A stretch of 64,000 nucleotides of DNA from Streptomyces sp. BK239. Its GTDB lineage: Bacteria > Actinomycetota > Actinomycetes > Streptomycetales > Streptomycetaceae. The notes beneath the pieces were generated by a model. That model saw nothing but the letters and a program-made list of their open reading frames with translations, had not been told where the DNA came from and searched no databases. The stretch lies in NCBI RefSeq assembly GCF_004217285.1, contig NZ_SHKS01000010.1, positions 1 to 64,000 of the forward strand, read 5' to 3'. Shown in pieces: positions 54,034 to 62,207 of this stretch; position 1 is the first letter of the stretch; every line of letters starts with the position of its first letter. The position numbers were made by a program, and so were the translations under genes.

Positions 54034-57000
54034 GTGCCAGGCTTCACGCATCTGCATACCGCCTCCGGGTTCTCCCTGCGATACGGGGCCTCGCACCCGG
54101 AGCGGCTGGCCGAGCGCGCCGGTGAGCGGGGCATGGACGCCCTCGCCCTCACCGACCGCGACACCGTCGCCGGCGCGGTCCGCTTCGCCAAGGCCTGCGC
54201 GCGGGCCGGGGTGCGCCCGCTGTTCGGGGCGGACCTCGCGGTGGCCGCGCCGCCCCGCCACGAGAGCGACGTACGACGGGAGAGGCGCCGCACCCCCGTG
54301 CGCGGCGGCGCCTTCCTCGACGAGTCGGCCCCCCGCGTCACCTTCCTCGCCCGCGACGGCGCCCGCGGCTGGGCCGACCTGTGCCGGATCGTCACGGCGG
54401 CGCACGGGAGCGAGGGCGCCCCGCTGCTGCCCTGGGCGGACAACCGGGGAGACGGCCTGACCGTCCTGCTCGGCCCCGCCTCCGACGTCGGCCGCGCCCT
54501 CGCCGCCGGCCGCCCCGACCGCGCGGCCAGACTCCTCGCCCCCTGGCGGGAGGTCCACGGCGACGCCCTGCGCCTGGAGGCCGTCTGGCACGGCCGCACC
54601 GGCACCGGACCCGGCTCGCTGCGCCTGGCCGCCCGCACCGTCGGCTTCGCCGCCGAACAGCGGATCCGCCCGGTGCTCAGCAACGCCGTCCGTTACGCCG
54701 ACCCCGGCCAGGGCCCGGTCGCCGACGTCCTGGACGCCGCCCGCCGCCTGGTGCCCATCGACCCGACCGGGGAACTGGACTCGGGGGAGGCCTGGCTCAA
54801 GGGGCCGGACGCCATGCTGCGCGCCGCCGAGCGGATCGTTGAGGCCGCCGGCTTCCGCCGCGACACCGCCCACCGCCTGCTGGAGCAGACCCGGGCCACG
54901 GCCGCCGAGTGCCTGGTCGACCCCGAGGACGACCTCGGCATCGGGACCGTCCACTTTCCCGAGCCGCACCTCGTCGGCGCCGGCCGCCGCACCGCCCAGC
55001 GGACCCTGGCCTCCCGGGCGGCGGCGGGGATGCTGCTGCGCGGCTACGACGGACGGCGCGACTACTGGGAGCGGATGCACCACGAACTCGACGTCATCGC
55101 CCACCACGGCTTCGCCTCCTACTTCCTCACCGTCGCCCAAGTCGTGGACGACGTACGGCGGATGGGCATCCGGGTCGCCGCGCGCGGATCCGGCGCGGGC
55201 TCGCTCGTCAACCACCTCCTCGGCATCGCGCACGCCGACCCGATCGAGCACGGGCTGCTGATGGAGCGGTTCCTGTCCAGGGAACGGGTCGTGCTGCCCG
55301 ACATCGACGTCGACGTGGAGTCCGCGCGCCGGCTGGAGGTCTACCGCGCGATCATCGGCCGGTTCGGCGCCGAGCGCGTCGCGACGGTCTCGATGCCGGA
55401 GACGTACCGGGTCCGGCACGCGATCCGGGACGTCGGTGCCGCCCTGTCCATGGACCCCGCCGACATCGACCGCGTCGCCAAGTCCTTCCCGCACATCCGC
55501 GCGCGCGACGCCCGCGCGGCGCTGGAGGAACTGCCCGAACTCAGGGCGCTCGCCGGGGAACGGGAGAAGTACGGGAAGCTGTGGGAACTGGTCGAGTCCC
55601 TCGACGCCCTCCCGCGCGGCGTCGCCATGCACCCCTGCGGCGTGCTCCTCTCCGACGCCTCCCTGCTCTCCCGCACGCCGGTCGTGCCGACCAGCGGCGA
55701 GGGGTTCCCCATGTCCCAGTTCGACAAGGAGGACGTCGAGGACCTCGGACTGCTCAAGCTCGACGTGCTCGGCGTGCGGATGCAGTCGGCGATGGCGCAC
55801 GCGGTCGCCGAGGTGGCGCGGGCGACGGGGGAGCGGATCGACCTGGACGCGCTCCCGGAGGGGGACCCGGAGACGTACCGGCTCATCCGGTCCACCGAGA
55901 CGCTCGGCTGCTTCCAGATCGAGTCGCCGGGGCAGCGGGACCTGGTCGGACGGCTCCAGCCGGCGACCTTCCACGATTTGGTCGTCGACATCTCGCTGTT
56001 CCGGCCCGGCCCGGTCGCCGCCGACATGGTGCGGCCGTTCATCGAGGCCCGGCACGGGCGCGCGCCCGTGCGTTACCCGCACCCCGACCTGGAGGAGGCG
56101 CTGAAGGGCACCTACGGGGTCGTCGTCTTCCACGAGCAGGTCATCGACATCGTCGCCGTCATGACCGGCTGCGGGCGCGGCGAGGCGGACCGGGTGCGGC
56201 GCGGGCTGTCCGAACCGGAGTCGCAGGGGCGGATCAAGGTGTGGTTCGCCCAGCGGGCGGCGGCGAAGGGCTACGACGCGGAAACGATTCAGCGCACCTG
56301 GGAGATCGTCGAGGCCTTCGGCTCGTACGGCTTCTGCAAGGCGCACGCGGTCGCCTTCGCCGTGCCGACGTACCAGTCGGCGTGGCTGAAGGCGCACCAC
56401 CCGGCCGCCTTCTACGCGGGGCTGCTCACCCACGACCCCGGGATGTACCCCAAGCGGCTGCTGCTGGCGGACGCGCGGCGGCGGGGGGTGCCGGTCCTGC
56501 CGTTGGACGTGAACCGGTCGGGGGCCGGACATCGTATCGAACTGGTGTCTGACTCCGGGTCGGCCGGGCCTTCCGGCGTGTGGGGGCTTCGGCTCGCCCT
56601 CTCCGACGTGCACGGCATCAGCGAGGCCGAGGCGCGGCGGATCGCGGACGGGCAGCCCTACACCTCGCTGCTCGACTTCTGGGAGCGGGCGCGGCCGAGC
56701 CGGCCGCTCGCCCAACGCCTCGCCCAGGTGGGCGCGTTGGACGACTTCGGGGCCAACCGCCGTGATCTGCAACTGCACCTGGCCGAGCTGCACCGGGGCT
56801 CCCGGGGCGGCGGCGGCCAACTCCCGCTGGCGGGCGGGCGGAAGACCGCTCCGGCCGGGCTGCCCGACCTCACCTCGGCGGAGCGGCTCAGCGCCGAACT
56901 GGGCGTGCTGTCCATGGACGCCTCACGCCACCTGATGGACGACCACCGGGAGTTCCTGCGCGAACTGGGCGTGGTGTCGGCGCGACGGCTGCGTGAGACG

Positions 57001-57567
57001 CGGCACGGGGAGACGGTGCTGGTGGCGGGCGCCAAGGCGGCTACCCAGACCCCGCCGATCCGCTCCGGCAAACGGGTCATCTTCAGCACCCTCGACGACG
57101 GCACCGGCCTGGTCGACCTCGCCTTCTTCGACGACTCCCACGACGTCTGCGCCCACACCGTCTTCCACTCCTGGCTGCTGCTGGTGCGCGGGACGGTGCA
57201 GCGGCGCGGCCCGCGCAGCCTCAGCGTGGTGGGCGCCGCCGCCTGGAACCTGGCCGAACTGCTGGAGGTGCGGCGCGAGGAGGGACTCGAAGGGGTCGCG
57301 TCCCGGCTCGCGGAACCTCCCGGCCCCGCGCCCGACGCCGACGCCGACGCCGAAGCCGGTGCCGACGGTCCGGCGCACAGGCGGCTCTCCGGTTCGGACG
57401 GGCTGCCCGCGCCGGCCGGTTCCGCGGCCCAGGACGCGATGGAGCGGCGGCGCATCCGCCTGCCCACGGGGTACGAGATGCACCCCTGGGCGGATCTGCG
57501 TCCCGCGGGCGAAGGGCCCGCGGTGGGAAGGAAGTTGTGGCACCAGAGTCCGGGGAGTGCGGGATGA
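54034..57567 (+). CDS. dnaE2: Error-prone DNA polymerase DnaE2
   Basis: A 1177-residue C-family polymerase used in damage tolerance. The PHP domain at the N-terminus starts FTHLHTASGFSLRYGASHPE; the polymerase core has PDIDVDVESARRLEVYR (catalytic Asp), GVAMHPCGVLLSD, FRPGPVAADMVRPF and SYGFCKAHAVAFAVPTYQS; an OB fold is near the C-terminus (RVIFSTLDDGTGLVDLAFF). Length and absence of a long replicative tail fit DnaE2 rather than DnaE1. The GTG at 54034 follows GGGAGG with 5-base spacing; a GTG at 54028 overlaps that site. Overlaps the next gene as ATGA. Confidence 0.95.
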   Translation: MPGFTHLHTASGFSLRYGASHPERLAERAGERGMDALALTDRDTVAGAVRFAKACARAGVRPLFGADLAVAAPPRHESDVRRERRRTPVRGGAFLDESAPRVTFLARDGARGWADLCRIVTAAHGSEGAPLLPWADNRGDGLTVLLGPASDVGRALAAGRPDRAARLLAPWREVHGDALRLEAVWHGRTGTGPGSLRLAARTVGFAAEQRIRPVLSNAVRYADPGQGPVADVLDAARRLVPIDPTGELDSGEAWLKGPDAMLRAAERIVEAAGFRRDTAHRLLEQTRATAAECLVDPEDDLGIGTVHFPEPHLVGAGRRTAQRTLASRAAAGMLLRGYDGRRDYWERMHHELDVIAHHGFASYFLTVAQVVDDVRRMGIRVAARGSGAGSLVNHLLGIAHADPIEHGLLMERFLSRERVVLPDIDVDVESARRLEVYRAIIGRFGAERVATVSMPETYRVRHAIRDVGAALSMDPADIDRVAKSFPHIRARDARAALEELPELRALAGEREKYGKLWELVESLDALPRGVAMHPCGVLLSDASLLSRTPVVPTSGEGFPMSQFDKEDVEDLGLLKLDVLGVRMQSAMAHAVAEVARATGERIDLDALPEGDPETYRLIRSTETLGCFQIESPGQRDLVGRLQPATFHDLVVDISLFRPGPVAADMVRPFIEARHGRAPVRYPHPDLEEALKGTYGVVVFHEQVIDIVAVMTGCGRGEADRVRRGLSEPESQGRIKVWFAQRAAAKGYDAETIQRTWEIVEAFGSYGFCKAHAVAFAVPTYQSAWLKAHHPAAFYAGLLTHDPGMYPKRLLLADARRRGVPVLPLDVNRSGAGHRIELVSDSGSAGPSGVWGLRLALSDVHGISEAEARRIADGQPYTSLLDFWERARPSRPLAQRLAQVGALDDFGANRRDLQLHLAELHRGSRGGGGQLPLAGGRKTAPAGLPDLTSAERLSAELGVLSMDASRHLMDDHREFLRELGVVSARRLRETRHGETVLVAGAKAATQTPPIRSGKRVIFSTLDDGTGLVDLAFFDDSHDVCAHTVFHSWLLLVRGTVQRRGPRSLSVVGAAAWNLAELLEVRREEGLEGVASRLAEPPGPAPDADADAEAGADGPAHRRLSGSDGLPAPAGSAAQDAMERRRIRLPTGYEMHPWADLRPAGEGPAVGRKLWHQSPGSAG

Positions 57568-58532
57568 CCATCCTCTGCGTACGTTTCCAGCTGCCGTCGG
57601 CGCACGAGACGGCGTTTCCCGAACTTCTCGGCCTGCTGGAGGAGTTCACGCCCGTCGTCGAGGCGCTGCCGCCGGACGGGGCGCTGGCCGATCTGCGGGG
57701 CGCCGAGCGCTACTTCGGGCGCGGCGCGGTCGAACTGGCCTCGGTGATCAGGGTCCGCGCCCTCGCGCTGCACGGCGTCGACTGCGTGATCGGCGCCGGA
57801 CCGGGCCCGATGCTGGCCCGTGTGGCGCAGCGAGCCGCCCGGCCCGGGGTGACCTGCGCGGTCTCCGCGGGCGAGGCCCGTGACTTCCTCGCCGGGAAAC
57901 CCGTCGCCGCCCTGCCCGGCGTCGGCGCCGCCACCGCCCGCACCCTGTGCGAGTACGGCCTCGACACCCTCGGCCGGGTCGCCGCCGCGCCCCTGTCCAC
58001 GCTCCAGCGCCTGGTCGGCGCGAAGGCCGGCCGGGAGCTGCACGAGAAGGCGAACGGGGTCGACCGCGGCCGGGTCGTCCCGAACGCGGTCTCCCGATCA
58101 CTTGCCGCCGAACGGCGCTTCCCGCGCGATGAGTTGGACCCGGTCCGGCATCGCAGGGCGCTTCTGTCGGCCGGTGAGGAACTGGGCGCCCGGCTGCGCG
58201 CCGTGGAGAAGGTCTGCCGCACCCTGACCCTCACCGTCCGCTACGCCGACCGCTCCTCCACCACCCGGGGCCGCACCCTCGGGGAGCCGACCGCGCATTC
58301 GGCGGACCTGACGCGGACGGCGTACTCCCTGTATGAGGCGCTCGGTCTGCAACGCGCCCGGGTCCGCGCGATCGCCCTGCGCGCCGAGGGCCTCGGCCCC
58401 GCCGACCGGGCCTCCCACCAGCTCACCTTCGACCCCGCCGACGAGAAGGCCCGCCGTATCGAGGAGGTGGCCGACCGCGCGCGGGCGAAGTTCGGCCCGC
58501 GAGCGGTGATGCCCGGCGGCTTGGCGGCCTGA
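57564..58532 (+). CDS. Y-family DNA polymerase-like protein (ImuB-like), probably inactive
   Basis: A 322-residue protein with the Y-polymerase layout: an N-terminal palm-like segment, the helix-hairpin-helix thumb AALPGVGAATARTLCEYGL, and a little-finger-like C-terminus. Active-site residues are missing: the usual VDMDAFFAS appears as CVRFQLPSA, and the SIDE motif as PPDGALADLRG with the Glu lost. This fits ImuB, the non-catalytic partner that connects DnaE2 to the beta clamp. It is coupled to dnaE2 (ATGA) after GGGGAG. An ordinary DinB polymerase is unlikely. Confidence 0.85.
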   Translation: MTILCVRFQLPSAHETAFPELLGLLEEFTPVVEALPPDGALADLRGAERYFGRGAVELASVIRVRALALHGVDCVIGAGPGPMLARVAQRAARPGVTCAVSAGEARDFLAGKPVAALPGVGAATARTLCEYGLDTLGRVAAAPLSTLQRLVGAKAGRELHEKANGVDRGRVVPNAVSRSLAAERRFPRDELDPVRHRRALLSAGEELGARLRAVEKVCRTLTLTVRYADRSSTTRGRTLGEPTAHSADLTRTAYSLYEALGLQRARVRAIALRAEGLGPADRASHQLTFDPADEKARRIEEVADRARAKFGPRAVMPGGLAA

Positions 58533-58556
58533 ACACGACTCCGCCCAGCGGACGGC

Positions 58557-58931
58557 TCAGTTGGCCCACGGAGGCGCGATCCGGCTGCCGTCGGCCAACA
58601 CCGCCTCCAGCCCCAGACTGGTGGTGACCCAGGTGAGGGCGGTGTGACCGGTCGGGTTCTCCACCCTCAGGGTGGAGCCGGCGTTGACGATCAGCGTGTC
58701 ACCCGCCGTGATCCGCTCGGTGCGCCCGTCGAGCGTGACGTCCAGTTCTCCGACGAGCAGATGGAAGACCTCCTCCCGGCTGACGGTGTGCGCCGGCGCC
58801 TTCGTGCCCGGCGGGATCTCCCCGCGCCAGGCGGCGAGTTCCCTGCTGCCGGTGAGCGGGGTGGCGTGCGAGACGAAGCGGGCGCCGTGGATCTCGTGGG
58901 TGACGGCGTCGGCGGAACGGACGACAGGCAT
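58557..58931 (-). CDS. Cupin domain protein
   Basis: A 124-residue single cupin. It has PGTKAPAHTVSREEVFHLLVGEL (motif 1, metal-ligand His and Glu pattern) and AGDTLIVNAGSTLRVEN (motif 2). The ATG at 58931 follows AGGAG; the reading frame extends to 59009 but would run through the two operators and is rejected. It is divergent from the marR gene with both operators between them, so it is very probably a MarR target. The ligand is unknown. Confidence 0.85.
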   Translation of the reverse strand: MPVVRSADAVTHEIHGARFVSHATPLTGSRELAAWRGEIPPGTKAPAHTVSREEVFHLLVGELDVTLDGRTERITAGDTLIVNAGSTLRVENPTGHTALTWVTTSLGLEAVLADGSRIAPPWAN

Positions 58932-58956
58932 GGACGGCTCCTGGCTCGGCGGAGAA

Positions 58957-58975
58957 TGGTCAAGCTGCTTGACCA
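58957..58975. promoter_or_regulatory. MarR operator copy 1
   Basis: TGGTCAAGCTGCTTGACCA, a palindrome with perfect 9-bp arms around a central T, in the divergent promoter region of the cupin and marR genes. Confidence 0.85.
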
Positions 58976-58989
58976 CTTGACGGGACTCA

Positions 58990-59008
58990 TGGTCAAGCAG
59001 GTTGACCA
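58990..59008. promoter_or_regulatory. MarR operator copy 2
   Basis: TGGTCAAGCAGGTTGACCA, the same palindrome with one arm base changed. Its centre is 33 bp from copy 1, close to three helical turns, and it ends 28 bases before the marR start. Confidence 0.85.
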
Positions 59009-59035
59009 AATCGTCAAGGGTGTTTCAATGCGGAG

Positions 59036-59482
59036 GTGCAGAACTCCGATGCCCTCGCCCTGACCGCCGCCCTGCTCGCCGCCGCCGGCGACCTCACGCG
59101 ACGCATCGACGAGGGGGTACGGGTACGTGGGTTCTCCGACGTGCGGCCCGCTCACGGCTTCGCCTTCGCCCGGCTCGCCCCGGACGGTGCGACGGTCACC
59201 GAGTTGGCCGCGCATCTGGGTGTCACCAAGCAGGCGGCGAGTCAGCTCGTCGACGAGCTGGTGCGCAAGGGGTACGTCGAGCGGGGGCCGCACCCCGTTG
59301 ACGCGCGCGCCCGGCTGGTCGTCCTGACCGAGCGGGGCTGGGCGTGCACCAGGGTGGCCGAGGAGGTCGCGGTGGAGGCGGTGCGAGGGTGGGGAGATGT
59401 GCTCGGGGAGGGTGAAATGAGCGTGTTGCGGGACTGTTTGGGGCGTATCGCGCCCTACGGTCCGATCAGGCCCGCCTGGTGA
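59036..59482 (+). CDS. MarR family transcriptional regulator
   Basis: A 148-residue winged-helix protein. The recognition region is TVTELAAHLGVTKQAASQLVDELVRK, then YVERGPHPVDARARLVVLTERG as the wing. The GTG at 59036 is directly adjacent to GGAG with no spacing, and AAGGG at 59016 is farther away, so initiation may be weak or leaderless. Divergent from the cupin gene with two identical operators between, it is expected to repress both directions; the inducer is unknown. Confidence 0.87.
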   Translation: MQNSDALALTAALLAAAGDLTRRIDEGVRVRGFSDVRPAHGFAFARLAPDGATVTELAAHLGVTKQAASQLVDELVRKGYVERGPHPVDARARLVVLTERGWACTRVAEEVAVEAVRGWGDVLGEGEMSVLRDCLGRIAPYGPIRPAW

Positions 59483-59535
59483 CGGGACGTCAGGGGTAGC
59501 ACATGCGTCGACGGTTGCCGGAAGTTTTTACCGGT

Positions 59536-59605
59536 CCGTAACTTCTCACTTCACCTACTCGCCCGTAACTTGACAAGTGAACAGCATCCTCGTGATCCGG
59601 ATCAC
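59536..59605 (+). promoter_or_regulatory. Lipase promoter elements
   Basis: Direct repeats CCGTAACTT (59536-59544 and 59563-59571), TTGACA (59570-59575), and the perfect 14-bp palindrome GTGATCCGGATCAC (59592-59605), which resembles CRP-type GTGA-N6-TCAC sites. Confidence 0.5.
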
Positions 59606-59652
59606 AGGCGTAAGGCCGTCGAATCCCCCTTGAGCCGCAAGGAGATCACGCG

Positions 59653-60537
59653 ATGCTGCCCTGGAAGCGCCTGGCCAGACCCCTGGCCGCCCTGCTGCTG
59701 GCCACCGCGGCCCTCAGCGCCACCGCCACCGCCCCCGCCTCGGCCGAGTCGTCGTCCGCCGCGACCTCCGCGTCGTCGCAGGGCGGCTGGAACGACTACG
59801 ACTGCCGGCCCTCCGCAGCCCACCCCCGCCCCGTCGTCCTGGTCCACGGAACCTTCGCCAACTCCGTCGACAACTGGCTCTCCCTCGCGCCGTACCTCAC
59901 GCACCGGGGCTACTGCGTCTTCTCCCTCGACTACGGCCAACTGCCCGGCGTCCCCTTCTTCCACGCCCTCGGCCCCATCGACGAGTCCGCCGGGCAGCTC
60001 TCCGCCTACGTCGACCGGGTGCTCGCCGCGACCGGCGCCGCCGAGGCCGACATCGTCGGTCACTCCCAGGGCGGCATGATGCCCCGCTACTACCTCAAGT
60101 TCCTCGGCGGTGCCGCCAAGGTGAACGCCCTCGTCGGCATCGCACCCAACAACCACGGCACCACCCTGGCCGGGCTCACCCACCTGCTGCCGTACTTCCC
60201 CGGCGCCGAGGACCTCCTCACCGCCGCCACCCCCGCCCTCGCCCAGCAGATCGCCGGCTCCGAGTTCATGGCGAAGCTCAACGCCGGCGGCGACACCGTC
60301 CCCGGCGTCCGCTACACCGTCATCGCCACCCGGTACGACGAGGTCGTCACGCCGTACCGGACGCAGTTCCTGAGTGGCGCGAACGTCAGCAACGTCCTCA
60401 TCCAGGACCGCTGCGCGCTCGACCTGTCCGAGCACGCGCTGCTCGGGCTGACCGACCGGATCGCCTTCCACGAGGTGGCCAACGCGCTCGACCCCGCCCA
60501 CGCCACGCCCTCGACCTGTGCGTCCGTCCTGAGCTGA
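59653..60537 (+). CDS. Secreted lipase/esterase, alpha/beta hydrolase (class 2 lipase family)
   Basis: A 294-residue secreted enzyme. Signal peptide RLARPLAALLLATAALSATA with cleavage near ASAES; a Ser-rich spacer; then the alpha/beta-hydrolase core with HGTFANSVDNW (oxyanion region), nucleophile in VGHSQGGMMPRYY, Asp in RYDEVVTPY, and His in AFHEVANAL. ATG at 59653 after AAGGAGAT (59639-59646). Four Cys may form disulfides. It hydrolyses triglycerides or short esters by family. Confidence 0.92.
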   Translation: MLPWKRLARPLAALLLATAALSATATAPASAESSSAATSASSQGGWNDYDCRPSAAHPRPVVLVHGTFANSVDNWLSLAPYLTHRGYCVFSLDYGQLPGVPFFHALGPIDESAGQLSAYVDRVLAATGAAEADIVGHSQGGMMPRYYLKFLGGAAKVNALVGIAPNNHGTTLAGLTHLLPYFPGAEDLLTAATPALAQQIAGSEFMAKLNAGGDTVPGVRYTVIATRYDEVVTPYRTQFLSGANVSNVLIQDRCALDLSEHALLGLTDRIAFHEVANALDPAHATPSTCASVLS

Positions 60538-60553
60538 CACGGGCCGCTCCGCC

Positions 60554-60588
60554 GGGACCTGACCGGCCTGAGCCGCCGGTCAGGACCC
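60554..60588 (+). terminator. Lipase terminator hairpin
   Basis: GGGACCTGACCGG pairs with CCGGTCAGGACCC with one mismatch, 16 bases after the lipase stop. A second small palindrome, CTGAGCCTGGGCTCAG, lies at about 60679-60694. Confidence 0.6.
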
Positions 60589-60755
60589 GGATGGGGAAAC
60601 GTGCCGAGTACCAAGAAACCGCGGACACGCCCGCAGGCGAAGGGTTCCGGCGATCTTTAGGACCGCCTTAAGGAACCGCTGAGCCTGGGCTCAGGCAGGG
60701 GCGTCCGGCGGGAAGGAAGGGCGTGAGAGATCGGTCGACGGTGACGCGGGCGCGG

Positions 60756-60890
60756 TCAGCCGTCCGGCCACCAGGTGCGGGCGATGTCCTTGCGCACCTC
60801 GGGGCGCCCGGCGGGGCGTTCGTCCACCTCTTCGCGGAGCCGGCGGGAGTCCGTCTTCTTCAGGGGCTTCTGCACGGTCGTACGGCGCAT
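60756..60890 (-). CDS. Small basic protein of 44 residues
   Basis: ATG at 60890 with a strong AAGGAGG five bases upstream on the minus strand; the product is Arg/Lys rich (RRTTVQKPLKKTDSRRLREE) and ends DIARTWWPDG. A longer frame to 60992 lacks that ribosome-binding site. Short proteins of this type occur in Streptomyces genomes; no function is known. Divergent from the methyltransferase across a repeat-containing interval. Confidence 0.7.
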   Translation of the reverse strand: MRRTTVQKPLKKTDSRRLREEVDERPAGRPEVRKDIARTWWPDG

Positions 60891-60973
60891 GGCTGCCTCC
60901 TTCAGAGCTACCGGGTTCCGCGATTTCACGGAGGTAGACCCTTTTCGCGAGAGTTCCTCATCGCCGCCTGTTC

Positions 60974-61024
60974 TGTCAGTGGCGGCTGTCACACCACGAG
61001 GGGATTGTCAGTGGCGGGTGTCAC
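60974..61024 (+). repeat. Direct repeats before the methyltransferase gene
   Basis: Two 19-mers, TGTCAGTGGCGGCTGTCAC (60974-60992) and TGTCAGTGGCGGGTGTCAC (61006-61024), 18 of 19 identical and 32 bp apart; the second ends 9 bases before the ATG at 61034. Confidence 0.85.
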
Positions 61025-61033
61025 TCTTGGCGC

Positions 61034-61651
61034 ATGACCGACCGACGTGATGTGAACGCTGGGGAGCGTGTCGACTGGGACGCGGAGGCGGCCGGCTTCG
61101 ACGACGAGCCGGACCACGGGCTGCGCGACCCCGCCGTCCGGGCCGCCTGGGCCCGCAGGCTGCTGGACTGGCTGCCGGAGCGCCCCGGCGATCTGCTCGA
61201 CCTCGGCTGCGGCACCGGCAGCCTGTCGCTCCTCGCGGCCGAGCGGGGCCACCGCGTCACCGGCGTCGACCTCTCTGCGGCGATGCTCGGCCGGGCGCGC
61301 GAGAAACTCGCCGGCCGTGACGCCGTGTTCCTCCTCGGCGACGCGGCGACGCCCCCGGTCGGGGAGCGGCGCTTCGACGTCGTCCTCGTACGGCATGTGC
61401 TGTGGGCGCTGCCCGATCCCGCGCGCGCCCTGCGGCACTGGCGTGACCTGCTGCGGCCCGGAGGCCGGCTCGTGCTGGTCGAGGGGGTGTGGGGGACGGT
61501 GACCCCGGTCGGCATACCGGTGGACCGGCTCACCGGCCTGCTCACCCCGCTCACCGCCCACGCCCGCGTGGAGCGCCTGTCCGGGGACGCGGAGCTGTGG
61601 GGGAGAGCCGTGGAGGACGAGCGGTACGCGGTGGTCGCCTCTGTGGCCTGA
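61034..61651 (+). CDS. Class I SAM-dependent methyltransferase
   Basis: A 205-residue protein. Motif I is DLLDLGCGTGSLSLLAAE, motif II VTGVDLSAAML, and motif post-II FDVVLVRHVLWALPDP, all typical of small-molecule methyltransferases of the UbiE/COQ5 type. ATG at 61034 directly after a repeated element and without a clear Shine-Dalgarno, so it may be leaderless or near-leaderless. The substrate cannot be predicted. Confidence 0.9.
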   Translation: MTDRRDVNAGERVDWDAEAAGFDDEPDHGLRDPAVRAAWARRLLDWLPERPGDLLDLGCGTGSLSLLAAERGHRVTGVDLSAAMLGRAREKLAGRDAVFLLGDAATPPVGERRFDVVLVRHVLWALPDPARALRHWRDLLRPGGRLVLVEGVWGTVTPVGIPVDRLTGLLTPLTAHARVERLSGDAELWGRAVEDERYAVVASVA

Positions 61652-61682
61652 CGGCGGTCGACCCGGCGGACGCACAGAGGAG

Positions 61683-62207
61683 TCAGGCGAGCAGCCGTTC
61701 GAGGCCGTTCCCTGTGGTGGCGAGGGTCTCCAGGGCGTCCAGGGCCCTCAGCGCCTGTGCCGCCGCCTCGGGGTCGCGGTCGGCCAGGCCGCTCTCCGCG
61801 AACTCGTCCTCGTCCAGCCGCCGTACGTCGGCGCCGTCGGCGGAGCGCCACAGGTCCAGGTCGAGGTCCTCGACCTCCAGTTCCGCGCCGCTGAGCCTCG
61901 CCGGGCGGGTGATGTCGCAGTACCAGCCCTTGAGGGCGCCGGACGCGGCGCGGACCTCCTTCACGGAGTACCAGCGGTCGCGCCAGTAGTACTCGGTGAA
62001 GACGTCACCCGGTTCGAAGCGTACGAAGCCGAAGTCGCGTACGCCCTCGCCCGCCCAGGAGGCGCGCACGGCGATCCGGGCGCCGTCGTCGGACAGCAGC
62101 TCGGCCGGGTAGCGGATCTTCGTCCGGCCGGCCTTGACGAGGACGACCTCCACGGCGACCTCCACGGCGTCAGCCCGGACCGAGCCGTCATCCGAGTTCG
62201 CGGACAT
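61683..62207 (-). CDS. DUF402 family protein
   Basis: A 174-residue protein. FEPGDVFTEYYWRDRWYSVKEV, GALKGWYCDITRPARL and LDLDLWRSADGADV are the DUF402 core, a beta-barrel fold that in other bacteria includes nucleoside-diphosphate or RNA-cap phosphatases. It starts at ATG 62207 after GGAGG and its start lies inside the 3' end of the GNAT gene, so the two are coupled. Activity here is inferred at family level only. Confidence 0.88.
   Translation of the reverse strand: MSANSDDGSVRADAVEVAVEVVLVKAGRTKIRYPAELLSDDGARIAVRASWAGEGVRDFGFVRFEPGDVFTEYYWRDRWYSVKEVRAASGALKGWYCDITRPARLSGAELEVEDLDLDLWRSADGADVRRLDEDEFAESGLADRDPEAAAQALRALDALETLATTGNGLERLLA

Noticed and set aside
58932..59009. Extended N-terminus of the cupin protein
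   Set aside because: It would translate both MarR operators; the ATG at 58931 has an AGGAG and starts at the usual cupin boundary.
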